Notes under the pieces: generated by a model
What the model saw: only the letters and a program-made list of their open reading frames with translations
Databases searched by the model: none
What the model was told of the DNA's origin: nothing
Source of the DNA: Lindgomyces ingoldianus
Lineage: Eukaryota; Ascomycota; Dothideomycetes; Pleosporales; Lindgomycetaceae
Direction: 5' to 3'
Length of the DNA: 40,673 nt
Assembly (NCBI RefSeq): GCF_010093535.1
Contig: NW_022985171.1
Coordinates: 401,967-442,639, forward strand
Made by a program: the position numbers and the translations under genes
In this document: positions 31,959 to 40,673 of the stretch, piece after piece
How positions within the stretch are numbered: the stretch's first letter is position 1
Layout: the number at the start of each line of letters is the position of its first letter

Positions 31959-32132
31959 TGTAAGGACGGGGCTCCGCACCACTCCGCCAATACAACCAAA
32001 AGGTACGAATAATCAACCAACGTTGATTTTCGGGTGCAGAATAGTATATATACCTGTCGCACGTAAGCGCCATCTCAGCCTTACAGTAAGCACCATCTCG
32101 GCCTTACACGTAAGCGCCATCCTGGCCTTACA
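31959..32132. mobile_element. Solo LTR, family E (174 bp), with tandem end repeats
   Basis: Begins TGTAAGGACGGGGCTCC, ends GGCCTTACA, flanked by TAATG on both sides (31954–31958, 32133–32137). The last 71 bp are three tandem units of 23–24 bp (32062–32085, 32086–32108, 32109–32132), each GTAAGCRCCATCY…GCCTTACA, so every unit ends in the LTR terminus. It contains a GTATATATACC TATA-like box before the units. Unaltered by RIP. Confidence 0.8.
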
Positions 32133-32137
32133 TAATG

Positions 32138-32637
32138 CGCTTCCTCCTGTAATTGCTCTACTAATTCCCGCTCACGTATTATATCCTAGCCCCCCTAAAT
32201 AGTAATTATACCTCCCTGTGCAATAGCTGTATAGTGTTAAGCTTCCTTCTATTTCTGCTAATTATTTTTAACTTAAAGTGCTTTGTTCTTAGTAGCTAGA
32301 ATTACTATGTTATGTATTACTACTTTATAACTTTTAACTTGCTACTAAATTATAATACTTATTTAGAATCAAAAAGTATTTATATAAAGCTTATGCTAGT
32401 TTTTAAAAAGCTTAGCTTAGTGCTTTACTTTAGTAAAATTTTAAAAAGTCTTGCTTTTTCATATAAACTTTTTTATATTTATCGAACTTAGAGTTTATAT
32501 AAGAGAATTTATAATAGAAAGAACTTTTGCTAGTTTATATAGTATAAGCCTTATTACTTAAAACCTACTTTAGATATTCTTTTAAGTAATAGCAGCTATA
32601 TATATATAATAATAAGTTAAAAAAAACTTTTTTTATA
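32138..32637. other. AT-rich repeat debris
   Basis: No gene or known element is recognised. RIP-type composition rises from left to right. Confidence 0.4.
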
Positions 32638-33270
32638 ACATACTTTATGTAAAGATGGGATGGTAAGTAGCACGGATAGCACTGAGAGCAAGCTTTCGGA
32701 GAAAGATAGGAGTGTATTGTAAGAGAGACGAATCGCTGCCAAGCTTCGCTTGTCAGGATTCATGCTTATATACGAAGCACAGGTCATACGACCTCCAAAC
32801 AGGTCAGGTGAGGCCATACTGGCCCGTTCTAGGACATCCGGCCTTACACTTTACAAGCAAGTTGCTTACACACTTAAGCTGCTTACTTTACTAGGACCCT
32901 ACTAAACTACTTTTTTTATACTAATGTATTTCTAACAACACTACTTAGACATACTAAAAGAATATTAAATATAGCTTATACTTTAGGCTTTAAAATAAAA
33001 CATAACACTTTTAAAGTAACATACTATAGCTATATATAAAGTCTTTTAAAAAATAATAAATAACTAACACACTAAATAATTTTATAAGCTAATTTTATAG
33101 CTAACTTATAAAAGCTAAGTAATACTAAAAAGCAAGTAATTATTAAGCATATACTTAAGCTATATATATAAGGTTTTTTTTTAGCTAGTAGCTATAGCTA
33201 ATATAGCTAATTCTTTACACACTAAGTATAATCTAAGCTATATTAGTATAAACTAGCCTAGTATATTTAT
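32638..33270 (+). mobile_element. Y-family DNA transposon, 5' part, with LTR D inserted in its terminus
   Basis: TA then ACATACTTTA, interrupted by LTR D (32648–32848), continuing CAAGCAAGTTGCTTACAC and CTAGGACCCTACTAAAC. After that it is colinear with 14750–15115, the degraded transposase N-terminal region on the plus strand. The right side is replaced by an inverted copy of its own sequence (33313–33425). Confidence 0.7.
32648..32848. mobile_element. Solo LTR, family D, copy 2 (201 bp)
   Basis: TGTAAAGATGGGATGG … ATCCGGCCTTACA with CTTTA on both sides (32643–32647, 32849–32853). Other Y termini show the undivided ACTTTACA/ACTTCACA site. It is hardly RIP-altered, in contrast to copy 1 at 18686. 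Confidence 0.9.
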
Positions 33271-33425
33271 AAAGTGTTATCTAAAGCTTAAAGTAAAGTT
33301 TTAAGTATAAGTATAGTTAGTAAATATTTAGCTTATTACTTAGCTTTTATAAGTTAGCTATAAAATTAGCTTATAAAAGTTATTTAGTATATTAGCTATT
33401 TATTATTTTTTAAATAACTTTATAT
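33031..33425. repeat. Fold-back inverted repeat
   Basis: 33031–33133 and 33313–33425 are reverse complements with few mismatches (for example AAAAAATAATAAATA against its complement TATTTATTATTTTTT), separated by about 180 bp. The arms derive from the Y transposase region, so a piece of Y is present in inverted duplicate. Confidence 0.75.
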
Positions 33426-33461
33426 ATAGTTATTGTCTGTACACAGCAGCAGCGTTACAGT

Positions 33462-33842
33462 TGTCAGATATGCGCACCTACTGTCAAGACAGGAGGAACG
33501 TTTGACGAAAGCTGCTACATAGTACGAGCAATAAGCTCGAACAGTATGTTGCAGCATTTTGCAGCATTTTGCAGCATTTTGCAGCATGTTGCAGCATTTT
33601 ACAGCATGTTGCAGCAATTTGCAGCAATTTGCAGCAATTTGCAGCATGTTGCAAGCTGGTCGCGCATAGGGCAAGTGCGCGAGGGACTCGGATCGGCAAA
33701 ACAAAAAGCCGAGCAACACGAGTAGAGCAGAAAAAGGATCGATAAATGAACACAATCAATACAATCAATCAATCATCCCATACATCATATCCAAACCCAT
33801 CATTCATCTCAGGAAGCCTAGAAACAGTGCTTCAATCTGACA
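33462..33842. mobile_element. Solo LTR, family C, copy 4 (381 bp)
   Basis: TGTCAGATATGCGCACC … CAATCTGACA, with ACAGT on both sides (33457–33461, 33843–33847). The longest copy, with about eleven decamer units (TTGCAGCATT, TTGCAGCAAT and variants) at 33548–33652. Nearly unaltered by RIP. Confidence 0.9.
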
Positions 33843-33856
33843 ACAGTCTAGATACT

Positions 33857-34157
33857 TGTCAGATATGCGCACCTACAGTCAAGACAGGAGGAACGCTGGA
33901 CAAAAGCTGCTACATAGTACAAGCAATAAGCTTGAACAGTATGTTGCTGCAAATTGCAGCATGTTGCAGCTAGTCGCGCATAGGGCTAGTGCGCGAGGGA
34001 CTTAGACTAGAAAAACAAAGCTAAGCAACACAAGCAGAGCAGACAAAAAAGAAAAAGAAACATTAATTAATTAATACAATTAATTATTATCCTATACATT
34101 ATATCTAAAACCTATTATTTATCTTAGGAAGCCTAGAAACAGTGCTTTAATCTAACA
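33857..34157. mobile_element. Solo LTR, family C, copy 5 (301 bp)
   Basis: Starts 14 bp after copy 4, in the same orientation: TGTCAGATATGCGCACC … TTTAATCTAACA. Its right half carries many C-to-T changes while its left half does not. The flanks ATACT and ATTAA do not match. Confidence 0.82.
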
Positions 34158-34499
34158 ATTAAGAGTCTTAGTGCCTCTATTAATACAAAATAGCCACCTA
34201 GCCTCCTTAAGACGCGACAGTCGTCCTTTGAGACCACACCGACTACAGAGCCTAGATGATGCAGCTGCAATTGAGATGTGTAGCGCACAGCATCTAGCCG
34301 CAAGTAGATCCTAAGTTGACCATCTAAATAATCTCTAAACTAAGAGCTTTAGAGATGCTGCTAATAGCTAAGTTTTTACTAGCCTCTAATGTTAAAACGC
34401 TTACACATATAAACAAGCTATTAATAAGCAGTTTTAGGGCCTTTAAAGAAGCTATTAAATACTATAAGATTAAAGCTAACTAGTATAAAAGTAATAGAC
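34158..34499. other. Repeat debris, target of Gypsy copy 2
   Basis: A mildly altered patch (34190–34330, with GACGCGACAGTCGTCC) followed by AT-rich sequence that continues after the Gypsy element at 40165. TAGAC at 34495–34499 is the target site. No gene. Confidence 0.45.
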
Positions 34500-34817
34500 T
34501 GTCACGGTATCCTCCCCGGATCCCAGACATAACCGTATCAGACGCGTACTGGAGTATTATTAGTGCACGTCTGACACAAACACAACACAACACAGACATA
34601 AACTTAAGCATAAACTGCCTTAACACTAACTAAACCTAGAATAGGCTTAATTTATACCTAAAGCGCTTAGACTTCTAAGCTAAGTATTTAATTACTAATT
34701 TCCTTTTAAACTTTTCTGTTCCTTACATAACATCTTGTACCTACTATAATACCTTACATAGTAATTAAACTAGACCTCTGTAAAGCTTTATAACCTTACT
34801 TGTGTATAATTATAACA
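34500..34817 (+). repeat. 5' LTR of Gypsy copy 2
   Basis: 318 bp; the outer end is nearly unaltered (TGTCACGGTATCCTCCCCGG), the inner end heavily altered (GTGTATAATTATAACA). Confidence 0.9.
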
Positions 34818-35830
34818 TTACATTATATTAAAACTCTAGCTAAGAATAGCCTCTAAATCTAATCTAATAAGCTTAGTATTTACATAACTCTAAGCTATTA
34901 AAGTAAGCTAAGAAGCCTTCTAAAAAGCGCTTACTCTATAAAAAAGCTACTACGTTGCAAGCTTTAAAGCTTTTTAAAAGGACTTTAAAGAACAGCTTTA
35001 TGCTATTAAGTAGTCTGTTTCTGCCTTAACTTCTGTTATAGTAGTAGAAACTAAGAACTTACTAGCCTTAAAGCCTACTTAGAAGTCTAGAGATAGCTTA
35101 ACTCTTTTCTGCCTAACACTGCCTATAACCTGTAACTTTTTTAACTTAGTAATAAAATCTAACTAACTCCCTAATCCCCTGCTGTTTAATAGAAAATAGA
35201 AAAACCTACTTTTCTTTTTACATAAGCTCTAATATAAACTTAAAGAAAACATAGACTAATTCCCCTTTAAACACTTTTAGTTACTATATGCTTACTTTTA
35301 ACTTAACTACAACATAACAGCCTTAATTAACTTACTAATAAATAAAAATATTATTAACCTAGACTAATTTATAGTGTTTCTGTAAGCAACTTATAAAGAC
35401 CTAAACAAAAAGTTAACAGCTCTAAGTTACTTAAACACTCTATAATAAAAAAAGAAAAGCTTTACTTTACACTTTACTAAGTTCTACTAACTTATATTTA
35501 ATATAGGCCTAAATAAGATAAGTCTAATTATAGCCTTATATAACTCCCTCTTAACTAAACTGCAACGCGCTATAGTAGGAGAACCCCTTTTAAATAACCT
35601 TAACGCGTATGTAAACCTAATTGCTACCTACAATAATAACATAAAGTTCCTCCCTATACAAGCCCTAATACGCCCCTAAACTAGCGCAGTTGCAAATAAG
35701 AACTCTAACATAATAGAAATTAATTTAAATTATGCTTTAGTTAGTTCTAGAAAGCGTAAAGATTATAAAAAAAAAAGTTAATGTTTTAAGTGCAGTAAGC
35801 ATAGTTATATTTTTTAAAACTGCTTTATTC
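34818..35830 (+). pseudogene. Gag remnant with zinc knuckle, Gypsy copy 2
   Basis: Stop-filled gag frame ending in a CCHC knuckle at 35782–35823: Cys-x2-Cys-x4-Tyr-x4-Cys, where Tyr (TAT) replaces the expected His (CAT or CAC) and one position between is a stop. The spacing C-x2-C-x4-H-x4-C is exactly that of retroviral-type nucleocapsids. The histidine loss is a C-to-T change. Confidence 0.75.
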
Positions 35831-38800
35831 CCCTTTCTTAAGTCTACGCAAGTAGCGCTGCTAGTACTTATTAAAGATTTTTACTATTTTAATCTTATTT
35901 CTATAAGGGCTCTAACTTGTATTTAAGCCCTAATCCCTCTTGCTACTCTTAACATAGCCGCAGCTATAGCAGTAGGAGCCTGCAAAAAGGCTTGTCCTAG
36001 GGCTAAGTTGCCCCCTAGGACTAATTTAACACTAGATCTTTGCTAACTTATAAGCTAAGTCCCCTACTAATAACTAGAAGTACTAAGTTAATATTTTTAT
36101 ATATTTATAATAAGAAACTATATTAGCCTTAATATAAGCTCTTATTAACTTAAAAGCAAACAGCATAGGTTATATTAATAGAGAACTAGTGCGTAAACTA
36201 AATCTCTAATTAACACTGCTTACCTAAATAATTTACCTAACTAGATTTAATAGAAAACAACTTAAAGGAGGTTCTATCTTCTATACTATAACTATTATAA
36301 TTACCTACTAACACTATAAGAAGTAGATTAAACTCTATATAATAAACACAGAATGTTATAACTTAATCCTAGAACAACTATAGCTGTATTAGCATAAGGT
36401 TGCCTTTAATTACTAAAAGTAAGTTCTAAACTTTAACTCTTTTTAATACTAAGATATATACTTACGCTTACATCTAAACAACACTTAAATAGCACTTAAT
36501 ATAGAAGGTCTCTAGACCTACTTTTTAATAACTTAAAAAAAAACTACCTAAGTAAGGCTAACAAGCTAGGCCTTTTACTAAGATAGGCTATATAAAATAA
36601 TTTAATAACTGCTTAAACCTAAAGAAAAGGAAGCTTTTAAGGAACCTTTACCTACTTAATTTAGACACAAACTAGGACTTAAACAGTAAATAGACATCTG
36701 CTACATAGGACCTGCTCTGTTTATAACCCTAGCTTAATAACTAGATTATAAAATCTACGCAGTTATAATTTCTAATATAAACTAAGCTTTAGCTTTTTAA
36801 AAATACACTAACCTAAAGATAATAGTCTCTTAAGACTACTATAACTTATTATATGTCTTTTTTTAAGATAAGTCTAATAAGCTTCTAATACAACATCTGT
36901 ATAATTACTAAATAACCCTTAAGCCTAGTAAATAACCTAGTTATAGGCCACTGTATAAAATGTTGCTAAATAAATTAAAAGTGCTCTAAAAATACCTTAA
37001 CAAGAACTTAAAAAAAGAGTTTATTTAAGCTAGCTTCTTACTAGTAGTGTTACTTATACTATTTATAAAGAAACCTAGAGGTAAGCTTTAATTCTATGTT
37101 AACTACTAAGAACTAAACACTATTACTATTAAAAACTAATACTTAATTTTTTTTTTATAGGAAACCCTAAGCTAACTAAGTAAAGTAAAGTATTTTATAA
37201 AGTTAGATATTATTACTGCCTTTAATAAGCTAAGAATAGCAAAGGGTAATAAGTAGCTAACAGCGTTTTAGACCTAATATAGACTATTTAAGTACCTAGT
37301 AATGCCCTTTAGCTTAGCTAATGCGCCTAGTACTTTTTAACATTTTATAAATAACTTGCTCTAACCCTACCTAGACATGTTCTGCACTGTGTATATTAAT
37401 AATATTCTAATCTATAGTAATAGCCTTTTAAAGCATAAACAGCATGTACGCTTAGTGCTAAAGGCTATAGAAGAAGCAGGTCTGCAACTTAATGTAGACA
37501 AATGTAAGTTCTACTAATTAAAGGTTACATATTTAGAATATGTAATCTTTATAGATAGCATTTAAATAGACTCTATTAAAGTTTAGACTATGCTAGATTA
37601 GCAATACCTAAAAAATGTAAAGGATGTTTAAGCCTTTATAAAATTTACTAACTTTTACTAATAATTTATTAACAACTTTTTGTAGCTAGTAAGCCCTATA
37701 ATTACACTTACTAAAAAAAAGGTTTAATTTAACTTTAACTTAAATTACTAATAGTTTTTTAACTAGCTAAAAAAAGCCTTTACTAAAGCCCTAATACTCT
37801 ACTACTTTAACTCTAAACTACTAATACTTGTAGAAGCTAATGCTTTAGACTACATAGTAGCAGGAGTTCTCTCCTAGACTAAGCTAGATAGGATTATTAG
37901 GCCTATTGCATACTTCTTAAAAAGAATAAGTTCTACAGAAGGTAATTATAAGATCTATAACAAAAAATTACTTGCTATAGTACACTGCTTTAAATAATAG
38001 CAACCTAAACTAAAAAGTGTAGCGCATCTAATACAAGTCCTATCTAACTACAAGAACTTATAGTACTTTGTAACTATAAAATAACTTAGCTACTAATAAG
38101 CCTGTTAGTTTAAATACCTGTTTTATTTTAATTTTAAGATTACTTATTATCCTAGTTAAGATAGAGGGAAACTAGATGCCCTTATAAAGTAATTCTAAGA
38201 CGTCCCTACTTAGGAAGAAGTGTAAAAGGCTTAACACTAAACTCTGCTTTAACCTAAGCTATTTTTAGACCTTAACCTAAATAAAATAGATTAGATAATT
38301 AATTAAATTATTACTAATAAGTATCTAAATAATAAATTTATTTAAGAAACTTTAAACCTGCTTTAAAACAGCACTAGTTAGTTAAAGAAGGTAACACTAG
38401 CTAACTACAAAAACTAAAATAGTAAGCTATATTACTATAACTAACTTATAATCTCTAATTTTAACAAACTAAGAATTAAACTACTCTAAATTATACATAA
38501 CTTGCCTATTAAAGGACACCTAGGCAGAGGAAAGACTCTTAACCTACTATAGAGAGAGTACTACTAGCCCCGCATGTTCCATACTGTACGCTAATATGTA
38601 TTATGTTGCTATACTTGCTATAAAGTAAAGGCCTTTTAAAAAAAGTATAATAGCCTGCTTAAACTGCTTCTAATCTCTAAATAAGCTTAGAAAAACATAT
38701 TAATTAATTTTATTATAGACTTACCTTTATTTAAAAGGTATATAAATATTATAGTAGTTGTTAATTGCTTAACTAAGTATTAACACTTAATACTATGTTC

Positions 38801-39590
38801 CTTTATAACTGCCCCTAATATAGCCTAGTTATTCTACTAATACGTATAGGTTTACTATAGCCTGCCTAACATAATTATATTAGACAAAGGTACGCAGTTT
38901 GTCTTAGCCTTTTAGGACAAACTCTGTAAACAGCTCTAAATTATCCCCTATTTATCTATAGCTTTTTACCTAGAGACTAATAGCTAAACTAAGAACATAA
39001 ACACTATAATAAAATAAGTCCTATAAGTGTACATAAACTACTAGTAAGACAACTAGGTAAAATAGTTAGCTATAGCATAGTTTAAAGCTAATAACATAAC
39101 ATTTAAATTAACGTAAGTATCCCTATTCTTAGTAAACTATAGATACTACCCCTAAATAAGATTTAAACTACTTATAAATACCCCCTAACTAACTTATTAA
39201 TCTATATAAGTAATAAATGTAAATAGACTTATTAACAAGATCTAAAACATATCTAAATATGTTTATAAAAAGTTTATATAGGCTTAAGCTTTTTAACAAG
39301 AGTACGTAAACTAATTCTAAACCTCTGCCCCTGCGTATGCAGCTAGCAAGAAGGTCTAGCTAGACACTAGAAATATCTAAATAAACTAATAATTAAAGAA
39401 ACTTAATTAGAAGAACCTTAGCCCTTTTACAGTAGCCTATATAGTCTTATTGCACGCTTACTAATTAATCCTACCTAACAGCATGAAGATACACCCTGTG
39501 TTCTATGTATTGTTGCTGCGCTAAGCAGCCTTTAAATCTAACTATCTACCTAGACAGCTAAACCTACTACCTAAACCTGTTATTATAAAC
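35831..39590 (+). pseudogene. Pol remnant (RT and integrase), Gypsy copy 2
   Basis: RT: the catalytic box reads VYINNILIYSN at 37389–37421, so the paired aspartates of YxDD are both Asn (AAT AAT at 37398–37403), a G-to-A change in each. Integrase: the zinc-binding region at 38496–38630 reads HNLPIKGHLGRGKTLNLL … CCYTCYKVK (HHCC pattern). The catalytic residues fall at Asn 38706–38708 (normally Asp), Asp 38883–38885 and Lys 38991–38993 (normally Glu), with 58 and 35 residues between them, the Ty3-type D-58-D-35-E spacing. Several stops interrupt the frame. Protease and RNase H were not resolved. Confidence 0.85.
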
Positions 39591-39738
39591 AACAAACTAA
39601 AATATGTTATAGAAGATGTTAAACAGATCTAGTTTAACAAGAAGAAATGTACCTATAAATACCTTATAAAATAGACTAGATACAACAAACTATTATAGGA
39701 ACCTGCAGAAGCCCTACAAGAGAACTCTGCAGTAACCT
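39591..39738 (+). pseudogene. Chromodomain remnant, Gypsy copy 2
   Basis: Reads YVIEDV, then a spacer, CTYKYLIK-stop-TRYN and L-stop-EPAEAL. In chromodomains these two stops are tryptophans (KW-x-GY and WEP); TGG has become TAG by G-to-A. Chromodomains target chromovirus integration to heterochromatin in known elements. Confidence 0.85.
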
Positions 39739-39846
39739 AATTCTACGCCTAATACTTATCTAAACTAAACCTGTACCCTAACAAAGACAACCTAATACTA
39801 GAACTACTAATGTAAAGGATTCCCTTCCTAATAAGAGGGGGGGTAC

Positions 39847-40164
39847 TGTTACAGTATCCTCCCTAGATCCCAGACATAACTGTATTAGACGCGTACTAGA
39901 GTATTATTAGTGCACGTCTAACACAAACACAACATAACATAGACATAAACTTAAGCATAAACTACCTTAACACTAACTAAACCTAAAACAAGCTTAATTT
40001 ATACCTAAAGCGCTTAGACTTCTAAGCTAAGTATTTAATTACTAATTTTCTCTTAAACTTTCCTGTTCCTCACACAACGTCTTGTACCTACTATGATACC
40101 TCACGTAGTAATTGAACTAGACCTCCGCGAAGCTCTATAACCTTACTCGTGCATAATCGTGACA
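39847..40164 (+). repeat. 3' LTR of Gypsy copy 2
   Basis: 318 bp; the inner end is altered (TGTTACAGTATCCTCCCTAG), the outer end nearly unaltered (CTTACTCGTGCATAATCGTGACA is the type sequence of the family end, split here only by position). Confidence 0.85.
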
Positions 40165-40601
40165 TAGACATAATTATAAAAAAGAGTAATTAAGGTTTTA
40201 ATAGATTATTATTTTTACCTAGTTAACAGTTAGCCTACATCTACAGTGTACATGCAGTTCTCTAGATTAACTACTTAGACAGTAGATTATAAACCTTAAA
40301 GCTATAGTTAGTGTTAATAACTAATTTAAACAAAAACATGCGCGTAACTAATATAATATATTTTTAAAGCTGCTAAAAAACATAAGCACATAAAACTTAT
40401 AGCTAGCAGAGTATAATTATGCTGCTATAAAAGTAAAGACACAAAATGTTCTAGAAACAACATAGTTTAATGCTGTTATAAAAGACTTTCTAACTACTAT
40501 AAATAAAGCTACTCCTTATTAGTTTATAACTTTTTAGAAAAGTAGACAGTTTATACTAAACATAAATTAAAAAAAATAATAAAGTGCTTTTAAAAATATA
40601 T
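40165..40601. other. Repeat debris right of Gypsy copy 2
   Basis: Continuation of 34158–34499 after the insertion: RIP-altered DNA with stops in all frames and no domain that I recognise. Confidence 0.45.
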
Positions 40602-40673
40602 TGTAACGGCGCAGGCAAGACAATGGGTCCGAATGCGGTATGAATCCACTCAGAGGCATATGGGAGTGCGTGG
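40602..40673 (+). repeat. LTR fragment, family R (forward), cut by window edge
   Basis: Starts TGTAACGGCGCAGGC and is the reverse complement of positions 94–23 at the other end of the window with only a few differences. Confidence 0.75.

Larger units (their letters stand above)
34500..40164 (+). mobile_element. Ty3/Gypsy chromovirus copy 2, full length (5665 bp)
   Basis: LTRs 34500–34817 and 39847–40164 (318 bp each), TGTCACGG/CGTGACA termini, target duplication TAGAC at 34495–34499 and 40165–40169. Order on the plus strand: gag with a zinc knuckle, pol with RT and integrase, chromodomain, then the AGAGGGGGGG polypurine tract at about 39834, directly before the 3' LTR. The gag–RT–integrase order plus a C-terminal chromodomain places it among fungal chromoviruses. 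Stops and key-residue losses of RIP type occur in every domain, so it is immobile unless helped. It is colinear with copy 1 without net insertion or deletion. Confidence 0.95.

Noticed and set aside
32617..32894. Open frames of 60–66 codons on both strands
   Set aside because: They lie within solo LTR D and its target; LTRs of this type are not coding.
1..40673. tRNA, rRNA or other structured RNA genes
   Set aside because: Reading both strands I found no cloverleaf with A and B boxes and no rRNA sequence; a GTTCGAGCTT stretch in LTR C resembles a B box but lacks a tRNA body.
18494..40673. Giant cargo-carrying transposon (Starship-type) around the HET island
   Set aside because: No tyrosine recombinase gene of that type is readable near either end, and the flanking repeats are ordinary LTRs and TA-target elements.

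Overview
The window is genomic DNA of a filamentous ascomycete (Pezizomycotina). The genes have short GT–AG introns with CTAAC/CTGAC-like branch points. Their families (HET domain, ZZ zinc finger, cytochrome P450, F-box/TPR) are typical of such fungi. Most of the sequence is transposon debris that is extremely rich in TpA and in TAA/TAG stops, the signature of repeat-induced point mutation (RIP, C-to-T mainly at CpA). Two islands of ordinary composition, about 6.9–11.8 kb and 25.3–31.8 kb, hold the recognisable host genes. I cannot name the species.

Layout: 1–6862 is a nest of elements: a Fot1/pogo-type DNA transposon (508–2622), fragments of a second TA-target DNA transposon family (called Y here), solo LTRs of two families (F, C), an inverted-repeat element (M), and LTR pieces of family R at both edges. 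6863–11500 is the first island: a minus-strand single-pass membrane protein gene (7394–8204, two exons) and a plus-strand gene of unknown function (9642–11172, three exons). 11509–18684 is retrotransposon and DNA-transposon remnants, a decamer minisatellite and an assembly gap (17919–18493). 18962–25224 is a Y element split by a complete Ty3/Gypsy chromovirus (19219–24883, minus strand). 25227–31760 is the second island: a large TPR–ZZ–HET gene (25727–29982), a cytochrome P450 C-terminal remnant and an F-box-like/TPR pseudogene. 31959–34157 is solo LTRs and another Y fragment. 34500–40164 is a second complete copy of the same chromovirus on the plus strand. The window ends in another R LTR.

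The transposons tell a layered story. Several LTRs have perfect or near-perfect 5-bp target duplications, and for four insertions an uninterrupted related copy elsewhere in the window shows the empty site. The two chromoviruses are exactly the same length (5665 bp), each with 318-bp LTRs and its own target duplication. They differ by substitutions only, so they were inactivated by point mutation rather than by deletion.

The most interesting host content is the second island. A predicted membrane-anchored TPR–ZZ–HET protein of about 1395 residues sits beside a broken F-box-like/TPR gene whose two internal TAG codons look like RIP-type mutations. This resembles a self/non-self recognition (heterokaryon incompatibility) locus at a transposon boundary; that role is inferred from domain content only.
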